DNA of 64,000 nucleotides, from assembly GCF_001436225.1 (NCBI RefSeq), contig NZ_AYYO01000009.1, positions 27,043-91,042 on the forward strand, given 5' to 3'. The DNA comes from Lacticaseibacillus sharpeae JCM 1186 = DSM 20505. Lineage in GTDB: Bacteria; Bacillota; Bacilli; Lactobacillales; Lactobacillaceae. The position numbers and the translations under genes are program-made. Below are positions 24,557-33,931 of the stretch, in pieces; within the stretch, counting starts at the first letter, position 1, and the number at the start of each line of letters is the position of its first letter. The notes below the pieces were generated by a model that saw only the letters and a program-made list of their open reading frames with translations, ran no database searches and was not told where the DNA came from.

Positions 24557-25311
24557 GTTGATAAAAATAGCAAAACGGAATGGATTAACCGTGGTGCGTA
24601 ATTCTGGGCAATGGCACCAAGGTAATCGTTGAACCATAAGTACGTTCACCAGCAAGTTAGATGCTCCCAATCCCCCTTAGTAACTGTGAGCAGCTTGGTC
24701 ATTAAGCTGGTTAAAATAACCAGGCAAAACCACCAAGTGTAACTGTAACAAACGCATTTATGTGGGTGAATCCGCCGTGTAGTCGTATTCCCGGACGAAT
24801 ATGGCTACATTTTGCATTCAATATATACATACCGCCCAACCGCAATGCGGGGGCGGAACGGCAAAAACAAGGTGTGGTTGTGACGATGTGCGCTGAACAA
24901 ATTATCAACAAGGTAGAGTTCGTCACCGACATGCACTAAACATGTCCCACATAGATTCGGACGCAAGTAGATTTTACTTCGCAGTCGGGGCGCCGAGCTG
25001 GCCTTCGCGGGCCGTGCTATTGACTAGCTTGACGTGTGGCAGCGGAATGTCCATCAGTTAACGTTGTCATCCTTGAATCCGATTACAAGTATATACGCTG
25101 CTCACACTCCTGTAAAGTCTTTTTTTGAAAAAGTATATACATTAATAAAATTTAGCATTTGCTATTGCTGTAAAATAGCGTAAAATTGTGGTTGAAGTGG
25201 GAAATTAAAAAACGCGTGGGACGAGCGCGCCGGGCCGTGCTTGTCCTCGATCAAACAAACCTAGTGCTTTACCGCACCGCACTATGCTGCGTAAAGTAGG
25301 AGGAGAAAGTT
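24557..25311. other. 755-bp region without an intact gene; possible decayed coding sequence
   Basis: No open frame with a credible ribosome site. The minus strand carries short runs that read like protein but are broken by stops: one near 25045-24968 begins MDIPLPHVKLVNSTAREG, another near 24925-24805 contains VGDELYLVDNLFSAHRHNH. They lie in different frames, suggesting a degraded gene I cannot identify. The plus-strand 3' end (25081-25311) carries two GTATATAC sites and possible promoter elements (TTGCTA-N16-TAAAAT, about 25163-25190) for the GntR gene. Confidence 0.4.
25089..25140 (+). promoter_or_regulatory. Paired GTATATAC operator-like sites upstream of GntR gene
   Basis: GTATATAC at 25089-25096 and 25133-25140, centres 44 bases apart, about four helical turns. 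HutC-type regulators such as TreR bind TTGTATATACAA-like palindromes, so these are plausible autoregulatory operators. The same octamer precedes the GH1 gene at 21751. Confidence 0.6.
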
Positions 25312-26028
25312 ATGTACAAATACGAAGAAATTTCTGCCGAGTTGAAGGCGATGTTCACCAGCGGCAAATACGAACCCGGCGCGCTGCTTCCGGACCAAGA
25401 ACAGCTTGCCCGGGAGTTCAACACCACCCGGATGACCATTCGTAAGGCGGTGCAGACCCTCGTGACTGAGGGGGTTGTGTACACGCGGCGCGGTGCCGGT
25501 ACTTTTTTGCGCAAGGACTTCCGGCGTGACGATAATGAACTTGATTCCTCCATTGACAAGCCGTACGGGACCACCGAGACGTACCTGGGGCGCAAAGTTA
25601 CCAGTAAAGTTTTGGGACTCGATGCACGCTTGCCAACGGGTAAGGAGCAAGATCAGCTGCTGATTGGCCCCGGTGAACCGGTGTACGTCATTCGCCGTGT
25701 CCGGTATGTCGACGGTCAGGTCTACGCGTACGAACACACGGTGATGCCGACCAAGATTGCGACCATCACCGAAGAAGTGCTGATGGGGTCAGTCTACAAG
25801 CACTTGGCGGACGAAAAGGGCATGCACATTGCGGGTTCACACCGCAAAGTGTACGCGATTAAGGCTACGGCTGAAGATGTCGAGGCGCTTGGTGCCCGGC
25901 TCAATGATCCCGTGCTCGCCATTACCCAGGTGAGTTACACGGAGGAGGGCGAACCGTTCGAATACTCGATTACGCACTTCCCGTACGAGACCAGTTCCGT
26001 GGTTGCGGATGTCGAAATTAAGCGTTAA
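25312..26028 (+). CDS. GntR-family regulator, HutC subfamily (first)
   Basis: 238 residues. The N-terminal winged helix reads YKYEEISAELKAMFTSGKY, then LPDQEQLAREFNTTRMTIRKAV with wing VYTRRGAGTFL. The C-terminal UTRA ligand domain starts near residue 85 and ends with the EPFEYSITHFPYETSSV pattern, the sugar-phosphate or effector-binding fold of TreR/GmuR-like proteins. AGGAGG lies nine bases before the ATG. Likely represses itself and the GH1 gene at 20.3 kb through GTATATAC sites; this link is inference from shared motifs. Confidence 0.9.
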   Translation: MYKYEEISAELKAMFTSGKYEPGALLPDQEQLAREFNTTRMTIRKAVQTLVTEGVVYTRRGAGTFLRKDFRRDDNELDSSIDKPYGTTETYLGRKVTSKVLGLDARLPTGKEQDQLLIGPGEPVYVIRRVRYVDGQVYAYEHTVMPTKIATITEEVLMGSVYKHLADEKGMHIAGSHRKVYAIKATAEDVEALGARLNDPVLAITQVSYTEEGEPFEYSITHFPYETSSVVADVEIKR

Positions 26029-26064
26029 AAAAAAGCTATCGAAAATTTTTCGATAGCTTTTTTG
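26028..26064. terminator. Bidirectional terminator between the two GntR genes
   Basis: AAAAAAGCTATCGAAAA pairs with TTTTCGATAGCTTTTTT, symmetric for both convergent genes. Confidence 0.88.
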
Positions 26065-26079
26065 GTGCCGTCAACCGGC

Positions 26080-26796
26080 TTAGTTACTGCTAAGGTGCGA
26101 TGAGTGGACGTAAAAACGCAGGTCGGGGTAGACGAAATAGGTGGTTGAGTAGTTGAACAGTGAGTTGTTACCGTAGAAGTTCAACTGGCTGAGCGCCATT
26201 ACTTCATCGCCGACTTCCCGGCCCAGAAGCGATGCCTGGTCGGGCTGCAGGGCCTCCATACTGATGTAGTCCTCACTGCTGGTGACACGGATGCCGTAAG
26301 TTTCGCGCACGAAACCGAAGATGGAGTTGTTGACGGCATCAACGGTCAAAACGGGAACGACGCTTGTGAGGTAGTAGGAACATTCCAGTGAATATTCAAC
26401 GTCGTCGAGGAAGCGCAGCCGGACAACGCGGTACAATTCGGTGCCGTCCACGACGCTCATCAGTCGCGCCAATTTGTGGGGTGCCAGAATCTTGTCGAAG
26501 GTCACAACGTGGGAGGTTAGGTGGTATTCCGCGCTGTGCATTGGCCCACCAGTGCCCACAGATAAGTTGAGAATTGCCTTAGAGGTGCTTGGCAGTTGGT
26601 TGATGTAGTAACCAGATCCTTGAACGCGGCGCAGGAGTCCCCGCTGGTAGACAACATCGATTGCGCGCCGGATTGTGTTACGGCTTACGTTGTATTGATT
26701 CATCAGCGCTTGCTCAGTCGGCAGCTTGGTATCGAACTCGCCGTTATTTATTTTGGCGATTATGTCTTCTGCAATGTCATGGTACAAGGGTTTCAC
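26080..26796 (-). CDS. GntR-family regulator, HutC subfamily (second), of the EIIB-EIIA operon
   Basis: Winged helix: KPLYHDIAEDIIAKINNGEF, LPTEQALMNQYNVSRNTIRRAI, wing LLRRVQGSGYYI; then a UTRA domain ending SLFNYSTTYFVYPDLRFYV. From GTG 26796 it is 238 residues, identical in length to the other HutC protein and starting exactly at the family N-terminus. The frame stays open back to 26961, but those 55 residues are basic, unlike the family and overlap the intergenic region, so I regard them as non-coding. The start has no strong ribosome site. Divergent from EIIB-EIIA, which it probably controls. Confidence 0.85.
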   Translation of the reverse strand: MKPLYHDIAEDIIAKINNGEFDTKLPTEQALMNQYNVSRNTIRRAIDVVYQRGLLRRVQGSGYYINQLPSTSKAILNLSVGTGGPMHSAEYHLTSHVVTFDKILAPHKLARLMSVVDGTELYRVVRLRFLDDVEYSLECSYYLTSVVPVLTVDAVNNSIFGFVRETYGIRVTSSEDYISMEALQPDQASLLGREVGDEVMALSQLNFYGNNSLFNYSTTYFVYPDLRFYVHSSHLSSN

Positions 26797-26956
26797 CGTC
26801 CGTTCGTTTTCGATATGTGAAAACTCGTTATTTGTCTCCCCATATTGTACGCCAAGTGCGCACCAAAAGGGTAGGAAAATTTGTTTAACCCGCTTTTCAT
26901 ATTGTTTGAGACCAAATTTCGCCACCTGGTAACGCTTTGGCCGCGGGCGAAATTCG

Positions 26957-27004
26957 CGCAAGCATTTACAACTTTTTGCAAAAAATCATTTGTAAGCACT
27001 TGCG
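26957..27004. promoter_or_regulatory. Imperfect inverted repeat overlapping the EIIB promoter
   Basis: CGCAAGCATTTACAA (26957-26971) and TTGTAAGCACTTGCG (26990-27004) match as inverted arms at 12 of 15 positions, 18 bases apart. The right arm covers the -35 of the EIIB promoter. A regulator site is likely; the divergent GntR protein is the natural candidate, although the sequence is not a GTATATAC site. Confidence 0.5.
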
Positions 27005-27028
27005 AAATTTGTTCCTACGTATTATGAT
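27000..27028 (+). promoter_or_regulatory. Promoter of the EIIB-EIIA operon
   Basis: TTGCGA (27000-27005), 17-base spacer, TATGAT (27023-27028). Confidence 0.65.
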
Positions 27029-27042
27029 AATCCACGTAGAGA

Positions 27043-27056
27043 TGGAAACGGTTTCC
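27043..27056 (+). promoter_or_regulatory. cre site upstream of EIIB
   Basis: TGGAAACGGTTTCC matches the CcpA consensus TGNAANCGNNNNCA at all but the last base and lies 14 bases downstream of the -10, predicting glucose repression. Confidence 0.78.
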
Positions 27057-27106
27057 GGAAAAGCCGTTAGCTGAACAATTTGTAGATAAGAAAGAGAGTA
27101 TGTATT

Positions 27107-27427
27107 ATGGCTGAAAAAACGATTATGTTGGCTTGCAACGCAGGTATGTCCACAAGTCTTCTGGTTAACAAGATGCAGAAGGCTGCTGAAGCTGAAAACA
27201 CTGAAGTTAAGATCTTCGCTGCCGCTTCCAATGATATTCGTAACCAGTTGGAGCAGCAGCACCCAGACGTTCTGATGCTTGGACCTCAAGTTCGCTACAT
27301 GGCTAACGACCTGAAGAAGGAACTGGACATTCCAGTTGACGTTATCAACATGCAAGATTATGGTCTGATGAACGGGGCTAAGGTGCTCAAGGCAGCGATG
27401 AAGCTGATTGAAGACTCCGAAGCTTAA
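27107..27427 (+). CDS. PTS lactose/cellobiose-family EIIB
   Basis: 106-residue cytoplasmic phosphocarrier. The phosphorylated Cys is in IMLACNAGMSTSLLVNKM (Cys10), the P-loop-like signature of cellobiose EIIB proteins; VLMLGPQVRYM (near residue 62) is also typical. GAAAGAGAG lies nine bases before the ATG. First gene of an EIIB-EIIA operon, with no EIIC in it; the only EIIC of this family in the window is at 16.9 kb. Confidence 0.95.
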   Translation: MAEKTIMLACNAGMSTSLLVNKMQKAAEAENTEVKIFAAASNDIRNQLEQQHPDVLMLGPQVRYMANDLKKELDIPVDVINMQDYGLMNGAKVLKAAMKLIEDSEA

Positions 27428-27469
27428 TACAGACCAATAAACTAGACAAAAGAAAGAAGGCGTTTTTCC

Positions 27470-27805
27470 GTGGCAGAAGAAAAAGAACAAGATTTGGAAA
27501 CCATCATGGGTCTCATCGTGAATGGCGGTAACGCCAAGAGCTCCGCATTCGAGGCAATCGCAGCTGCGAAAAAAGGCGACTTCGAAACCGCTGACGCTAA
27601 GCTGACCGAAGCCGACAACTTCCTGGTTGAAGCACACAACTCCCAGACGGGGATGCTGACCCAAGAAGCACAAGGCAACCACGCTAAGGTAACGCTGCTG
27701 ACCGTGCACTCACAGGATCACCTGATGAATGCCATCACGTTCCGCGACCTGGCTGGCGAAATCGTCGACTTGTACAAGCGCCTCGACGGTAAGGACACCA
27801 AGTAA
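27470..27805 (+). CDS. PTS lactose/cellobiose-family EIIA
   Basis: 111-residue all-helical phosphocarrier passing phosphate from HPr to EIIB. The phosphorylated His is in VTLLTVHSQDHLMNAI (near residue 82), and GGNAKSSAFEAIAAAKKGDF near the N-terminus is the family hallmark. Starts at GTG 27470 with AGAAAGAAGG upstream. A terminator separates it from the GH1 gene, so EIIB-EIIA may be made in excess of the hydrolase. Confidence 0.95.
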   Translation: MAEEKEQDLETIMGLIVNGGNAKSSAFEAIAAAKKGDFETADAKLTEADNFLVEAHNSQTGMLTQEAQGNHAKVTLLTVHSQDHLMNAITFRDLAGEIVDLYKRLDGKDTK

Positions 27806-27827
27806 CAATAACCAAAATGAATATTTA

Positions 27828-27858
27828 CGGGCCGGCTTATTTTCTGCCGGTCTTTTTT
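27828..27858 (+). terminator. Intrinsic terminator after EIIA
   Basis: GGCCGGC pairs with GCCGGTC (one G-T pair), followed by six T. Confidence 0.75.
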
Positions 27859-27897
27859 ATTCAATGATTTTGGTGCATACGGTGAAGTAATTATTGA

Positions 27898-29391
<1,494 letters not shown>

Positions 29392-29430
29392 CTTAGAGCA
29401 CCACAAAGCAACAATGAAATGAATGAATGC

Positions 29431-29464
29431 AAGGGCAGCCGCATGATTGTGTGGCTGCCTTTTT
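29431..29464 (+). terminator. Intrinsic terminator after the second GH1 gene
   Basis: AAGGGCAGCCGCA pairs with TGTGGCTGCCTTTTT. Confidence 0.85.
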
Positions 29465-29491
29465 GGTGCCGAAAGAATATGCAGTTACTCG

Positions 29492-29520
29492 TTGAATATT
29501 TATTCACGAAGATGTACACT
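29492..29520 (+). promoter_or_regulatory. Promoter of the M20 peptidase gene
   Basis: TTGAAT (29492-29497), 17-base spacer, TACACT (29515-29520). Confidence 0.6.
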
Positions 29521-29552
29521 ATATGCATTGATAGCAAAACGGAGGTCTGGTT

Positions 29553-30710
29553 ATGCAGAAGATTACGGATGAAGAAGCAGTCGCATTACTCCAGCAAGTG
29601 ATGCAGATTCCCACGGTGGGGGCAGATGAAGCCAAAATTGCGGACATTCTGGCGGCGAAGATGCAGCCACTGGTGGATGCGGGGCTTGCGACAATTGAAC
29701 GCCTACCATACGCGCCGGGCCGGGATAACCTGATTATTGTTGCCGGGCCTAAGGATGCAGCAACCAAGCTGGGCATCGACGGGCACATGGACGTCGTTGC
29801 CGCGGGCGATTCCGCCAAGTGGACGCACGCGCCATTTGCTGCCGAGATTGAAGATGGAATCCTGTATGGACGGGGCGCGACGGACATGAAGGCCGGGTTA
29901 ATTGCCTCGTTTGTGGCCCTGTACAACTTGCTGGTTAGCGGCGTCCAACTTAACAGTCAGCTGCACTTCTTCGCCACGGTGGGTGAAGAAGTTGACAACT
30001 ACGGGGCGCGCCAGCTGGCGGCTGCGGGTTACAACGACGGGTTAACCGGGCTGATTGTGTGTGAACCAAGTGGTCCGCAGATTGAACCTACCACGCGGGG
30101 GATTATTGATTACACCGTGACGGCAACGGGGAAGGCCGCCCACTCGTCCACTCCTGAAGAGGGTGCGAATGCCATCGCCGGTTTGTTCGCCTACAACGCA
30201 GCCGCCGCTAAGTTGACGGCACCACTGACCGCCAAAGCCCACGCAATGCTGGGCCACGCCACGCACAGCATTACCCTGATTAATGGCGGCAATCAGGTCA
30301 ACATTATCCCCAAAGCCGCAAGCCTGCGCGGCAATATTCGCACCACGCCGCTGGCAGATAACGATGACTTTACTGCCGCCTTGACTGCAGCGGTGGCGGA
30401 GGCAAACACTCAGGTGCCGGGGGTTAAGCTCAGCCTCAGTATCGACTCGACGCTGCCATCCGTTGGCAGCCCGGCAGATAACCGTTTGGTGCAGACGATT
30501 CAGAGCGTGCAACAGCAGTTCGGCAAGGAAGAGTTGCCGGTTGTCGGCGGCACCGGTATCTGTGACGCGGCGCTGTTGCTCACACCCGGCATGGACATGG
30601 CCGAATTCGGCCCTGGTAACGATACTTCCCACCAGACCGACGAATGCATTGCACTTGCGGACTTCACTGCCGCAATTGCAAGTTACACCAAGATTTTTGC
30701 GCAGTATTAG
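29553..30710 (+). CDS. M20 metallopeptidase, ArgE/DapE family
   Basis: Zinc-dependent deacylase or aminoacylase of 385 residues. Metal and catalytic motifs are in order: GIDGHMDVVAAGD (His ligand and catalytic Asp, near residue 78), GRGATDMKAGL (bridging Asp, near 109), ATVGEEVDN (catalytic Glu pair, near 143), and the dimerisation lid PTTRGIIDYTVTATGKAAHSS. A C-terminal GNDTSHQTDEC gives the last His. Close relatives are annotated as succinyl-diaminopimelate desuccinylase, but no lysine-pathway genes adjoin, so the substrate stays open. ACGGAGG precedes the ATG. Confidence 0.9.
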   Translation: MQKITDEEAVALLQQVMQIPTVGADEAKIADILAAKMQPLVDAGLATIERLPYAPGRDNLIIVAGPKDAATKLGIDGHMDVVAAGDSAKWTHAPFAAEIEDGILYGRGATDMKAGLIASFVALYNLLVSGVQLNSQLHFFATVGEEVDNYGARQLAAAGYNDGLTGLIVCEPSGPQIEPTTRGIIDYTVTATGKAAHSSTPEEGANAIAGLFAYNAAAAKLTAPLTAKAHAMLGHATHSITLINGGNQVNIIPKAASLRGNIRTTPLADNDDFTAALTAAVAEANTQVPGVKLSLSIDSTLPSVGSPADNRLVQTIQSVQQQFGKEELPVVGGTGICDAALLLTPGMDMAEFGPGNDTSHQTDECIALADFTAAIASYTKIFAQY

Positions 30711-30717
30711 ACACATT

Positions 30718-30756
30718 GTGGGACCGGCACGGCTGACGTGCCAGCCCCGCTTTTTT
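30718..30756 (+). terminator. Probable terminator after M20 gene
   Basis: GGCACG/CGTGCC hairpin (30726-30742) with outer GGG/CCC pairing and a run of six T ending at about 30756. Confidence 0.55.
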
Positions 30757-30892
30757 CGGCAAAAAATGTTTAGATTAGGTGAACATTGGGGCAAAATGTG
30801 CTATTCTGTGGTTTCTGATATTATTTTAAAATCGTTTGGAGCCAGCAGTCCGGTAGGCGATTGGTGGCGCCAGGCAAGATAGGGGTATAACA

Positions 30893-32131
30893 ATGCTAAA
30901 TTGGTTAAAGAACTACCGGGACACGCTCTCGCTGCTCGGTGGGGTAATTATTGGGGGCATTGTCGGCCTCTTCATGGGTACAGACGCGACGGTCTTGCAG
31001 CCGTTTGGGCAACTGTTCCTGAACTTGATGTACATGGTGCTGATTCCACTTGTGTTCTTCTCCATTGCCAACGCGATTGGGCAGATGAGCAGTGGTAGTC
31101 GGCTGGGGAAGATTCTGATTTCCACAGTTGCCGTCTTCATCTTCACCGCGGCGGTGGCGGCCGTGGTTGGGTACCTCGGGGTTTACCTGTCACCACTCAT
31201 CAACAAGGGGGACATTGGCCACCTGAAGGCACTGATGGGGAGCGTAAAGGTCGAGAAGAACAACACGCCAATGCTGCAGCAGGTTGTGAACATGTTCACG
31301 GTTGACGACTTCAGCAAGGTGCTCTCCAAGCAGTACATGCTGCCAGCCATTCTGTTCTCCCTGCTGTTTGGGATTGCAACGTCCACTAGTGGCAAGGCGG
31401 CTGAACCATTCCGTCAGTTTCTGGCCAGCGGGAACGTGGTTGTGCTGAAGATCATCAAGTACATCATGTACTACGCACCGTTTGGACTTGGGTGCTACTT
31501 CGCATCCATCGTTGGGAACCTGGGGAGCCAGATTGTCGGCGGGTACGTGCACGCCTACGTGCTGTACATCGTCCTGTCCATTATTTACTTCTTCGTCATC
31601 ATGACCATCTACGCGTTCATCGCTGGTGGCAAGGGCGGGGTGAAGAACTTCTGGCACCACGTTGGGGTACCAGCCGTGACCGCGATTGCGACGAGTTCCA
31701 GTGCCGCAAGCATTCCGGCGAACTTGGAATACACGCGCAAGATTGGCGTGCCCAATGATATCGTGGACACCGTGATTCCGCTGGGGGCCAACATCCACAA
31801 GGACGGGTCAGTAATCGGGGGGATTTTCAAAGTTTCCTTCCTCTTCCTGCTCTTTGGTCGGGACATCGGCTCCTTTAGCAGCATCGTTTCGATTGTCGGT
31901 GGGGGCTTCTTCGTTGGGGCCGTCATGGGCGCGATTCCTGGGGGCGGCATGGTTGCCGAAACGCTCATTGTCTCAATGTTCGGTTTCCCCACCAACGCCA
32001 TTCCGTTGCTGCTGATTATTTCCACGATTATCGACATTCCCGCAACGCTGCTGAATTCAACTGGGAACGTGGCATCGGCCATGATGGTCACCAAGCTGGT
32101 TGATCCGAAAATCACCTTTACGGAAAAATAG
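30893..32131 (+). CDS. Dicarboxylate/amino acid:cation symporter (DAACS family)
   Basis: 412-residue membrane transporter with the GltP/GltPh-type fold. Hallmarks are the serine-rich hairpin AIATSSSAASIPANLEY (near residue 263), the substrate-region VIPLGANIHKDGSVIGGIF (near 295) and GAIPGGGMVAETLIVSMFGFP. Such proteins import glutamate, aspartate, C4-dicarboxylates, or serine/threonine, with H+ or Na+. The usual NMDGT motif appears here as NIHKDGS, unlike the classic glutamate carriers, so substrate specificity may differ. GGGGTATAAC precedes the ATG. Confidence 0.9.
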   Translation: MLNWLKNYRDTLSLLGGVIIGGIVGLFMGTDATVLQPFGQLFLNLMYMVLIPLVFFSIANAIGQMSSGSRLGKILISTVAVFIFTAAVAAVVGYLGVYLSPLINKGDIGHLKALMGSVKVEKNNTPMLQQVVNMFTVDDFSKVLSKQYMLPAILFSLLFGIATSTSGKAAEPFRQFLASGNVVVLKIIKYIMYYAPFGLGCYFASIVGNLGSQIVGGYVHAYVLYIVLSIIYFFVIMTIYAFIAGGKGGVKNFWHHVGVPAVTAIATSSSAASIPANLEYTRKIGVPNDIVDTVIPLGANIHKDGSVIGGIFKVSFLFLLFGRDIGSFSSIVSIVGGGFFVGAVMGAIPGGGMVAETLIVSMFGFPTNAIPLLLIISTIIDIPATLLNSTGNVASAMMVTKLVDPKITFTEK

Positions 32132-32134
32132 TTG

Positions 32135-32163
32135 TAGACATAGTTGCTCGCTGAGTGTATTAT
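32135..32163 (+). promoter_or_regulatory. Promoter of tRNA-Val
   Basis: TAGACA (32135-32140), 17-base spacer, TATTAT (32158-32163), 25 bases before the tRNA. Confidence 0.6.
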
Positions 32164-32188
32164 ATAAACATGCTCAAGCGAGCGTTAT

Positions 32189-32261
32189 GGAGGATTAGCT
32201 CAGTTGGGAGAGCGTCTGCCTTACAAGCAGAGGGTCACAGGTTCGAGCCCTGTATCCTCCA
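32189..32261 (+). tRNA. tRNA-Val (anticodon UAC)
   Basis: Full cloverleaf of 73 bases: acceptor GGAGGAT/ATCCTCC, D-arm with AGCTCAGTTGGGAGAGC, anticodon loop CTTACAA (anticodon TAC) closed by CTGC/GCAG, T-loop GGTTCGAGCCC. The 3' CCA is not encoded. Single tRNA with its own promoter and terminator. Confidence 0.97.
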
Positions 32262-32266
32262 TCAGT

Positions 32267-32298
32267 TACCACCTCAGTTGCGAGGTGGTATTTTTTTT
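32267..32298 (+). terminator. Intrinsic terminator after tRNA-Val
   Basis: TACCACCTC pairs with GAGGTGGTA, followed by eight T. Confidence 0.88.
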
Positions 32299-32303
32299 GC
32301 GCA

Positions 32304-32337
32304 AAAATAGCCGCCAGCAGTGCGCTGGCGGCTATTT
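32304..32337. terminator. Terminator of the minus-strand MFS gene
   Basis: AAATAGCCGCCAGC pairs perfectly with GCTGGCGGCTATTT. Confidence 0.8.
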
Positions 32338-32355
32338 AGCGGGTGTGTTTATGCG

Positions 32356-33573
32356 TTACCAGTTCGCCCGCATCCGTGCGGCTTTGGTGGTTGCTAGAAT
32401 GGAGAGCCCACCAAAGATAAGCATGAGGACGGCCATTCCGTAGTTGCCGAAGATTGACGAGGCGCTGACCAGCAGTCCGGCGAAGATGGCGGCGATGGGC
32501 GAAACAACGGACATCAGCCCGGAGTACGCACCAATCTTAGCGGGATTCATCATGTCCGCCCGCAATGTTTGGTTAGCAGGCACACTGATCATTTCCCCAA
32601 GCGTCAAGATGACGGCCGCAGCAATCAGCGGCCACAGGGTGCTCGTGACAAAGGAGAAAGCAAACCCGACGGCAAAGAGCACGGCGCCGACCGCATTGGC
32701 CTTAACCAGCGACCACTTGTCCGTCAGCCGGGTGAACAGTGACATCATGGTGACAATCATCACCGTGTTGACCAAAGTTACGATGGATAGCATCCGTTGG
32801 CCGTAGATGGTAATGCCGAACAACGTGGTGGTGTGAAAATCGGCCCCCAGGTGGACGGCTAGGTAGTAGTCGGGCTGGCGGGTAACAATTGCCAGCAGCA
32901 CGGAACCGATGATGAAGAGCATGTAGCGCCGGTCCGCCAGCACGTTCAGGTATGATTTGAGTGCTCCCCAGACCGAGCTTGAAGTTTGCGTTGCCTCCGT
33001 CATTGTTTCGCTCATCCCAAAACGCACGATTGCGAGGTTGAAGAGGGAAACGGCGATCAGCGCGAGTAGCAGTTCGAGCAGGTAGTCGCGGAAGAACCAC
33101 CCGCCGAGCGCGGCCCCAAGCATCACGGAGATATTAATAATCCAATAGATTAGCGCATACACGAACTTGCGGTTGGCCGCGGTCGAGGCGTCAATCATCA
33201 TTGCCTGTTCGGCCGGGTCGGCGAGACTACCACCGACGCTGGCGATTAGGAAGGCGAAGAACGTAATCTGCGGGCTGACGAGCAGTGGATTGTTGGCTGC
33301 CGCCGCGATAACGTAGCCGGTTGTGAGGAGCAGCCCGCCGGTTAGCATGATGGGTTTGCGGCCGTACACGTCTGCCAGGTGTCCACCGTACATCCCCGCC
33401 ACGAAGCTCACACCGGAAATGAGCATGAGCAAGATGCCGGTGATGAAGCGGCCAAAATAATGGCTGTAATAGATGGTCATGTTGGGGAATATTGAGCTGT
33501 TTAGCAGTGCCGCGAGAAACACCGTCAGTGTCCGGAGTTTCAAGTTGCGGTTCAGTTGCATGAATTCTTGCAT
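32356..33573 (-). CDS. MFS transporter, MDR type
   Basis: 405-residue, about twelve-helix transporter. Motif A in loop 2-3 reads GGHLADVYGRKPIMLTGG (near residue 63). The LKSYLNVLADRRYMLFIIGS loop between the two six-helix halves is typical of lactobacillus multidrug-type MFS proteins. Start ATG 33573 has only a distant GGTAGG site, and ATG 33561 is an alternative. Convergent with the tRNA-Val gene. Substrate unknown. Confidence 0.82.
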   Translation of the reverse strand: MQEFMQLNRNLKLRTLTVFLAALLNSSIFPNMTIYYSHYFGRFITGILLMLISGVSFVAGMYGGHLADVYGRKPIMLTGGLLLTTGYVIAAAANNPLLVSPQITFFAFLIASVGGSLADPAEQAMMIDASTAANRKFVYALIYWIINISVMLGAALGGWFFRDYLLELLLALIAVSLFNLAIVRFGMSETMTEATQTSSSVWGALKSYLNVLADRRYMLFIIGSVLLAIVTRQPDYYLAVHLGADFHTTTLFGITIYGQRMLSIVTLVNTVMIVTMMSLFTRLTDKWSLVKANAVGAVLFAVGFAFSFVTSTLWPLIAAAVILTLGEMISVPANQTLRADMMNPAKIGAYSGLMSVVSPIAAIFAGLLVSASSIFGNYGMAVLMLIFGGLSILATTKAARMRANW

Positions 33574-33931
33574 AATTTAGGAATACCTACCAATCTTGAA
33601 TGAGTATACCCGACTTTGTCCGCTTTGGGGATACAATTTTATGCATTTGTGCAAAAAAATTGAACGTGAGTCAGGTCAAATGCGGTTTTGTGTCTATGCT
33701 GCCTGGATGCAATGCGTATTTATCCGCATGCCACTCGGACCTGACGGCGATGTGTGGGCATTCCAGTCGGTGACCGTGCATTATTTATGCATGTCAATCT
33801 GACTTGGTTTGACGGACGGATATTAACCATGGCACCGTATAGTTAGGAAGCAAATGTACGTGCGTGACTGGGTCGATGAAAGGCTGCGGTCGATTAATGC
33901 TGATAAGGCGCCGCAGCGTTGAGGCAAAATT
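33574..33931. other. 358-bp intergenic region before the betaine transporter
   Basis: Divergent promoter region. A plus-strand open frame at 33596-33802 has no ribosome site and I reject it. A 22-codon ORF at 33854-33922 ends inside the ribosome site of the transporter and may be a leader. No clear sigma-A promoter pair was found. Confidence 0.5.
33854..33922 (+). CDS. Possible 22-residue leader ORF upstream of opuAA
   Basis: Reads MYVRDWVDERLRSINADKAP and two more residues. AGGAAG sits only three bases before the ATG, a poor spacing. The stop TGA overlaps the GAGG site of opuAA, which would allow translational coupling. Could equally be chance. Confidence 0.3.
   Translation: MYVRDWVDERLRSINADKAPQR

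Noticed and set aside
24711..24932. 73-residue minus-strand open frame in the 24.5-25.3 kb gap
   Set aside because: No ribosome site; protein-like signals in this gap are spread over other frames and broken, so it is not a gene as such.
26796..26961. N-terminal extension of the second GntR protein
   Set aside because: The 55 extra residues are basic, do not match the family start and lie in the divergent intergenic region; the homologous domain starts at GTG 26796.
33596..33802. 68-residue open frame in the opuAA upstream region
   Set aside because: No ribosome site, Cys/Met/Trp-rich random composition, and no similarity to known small proteins.
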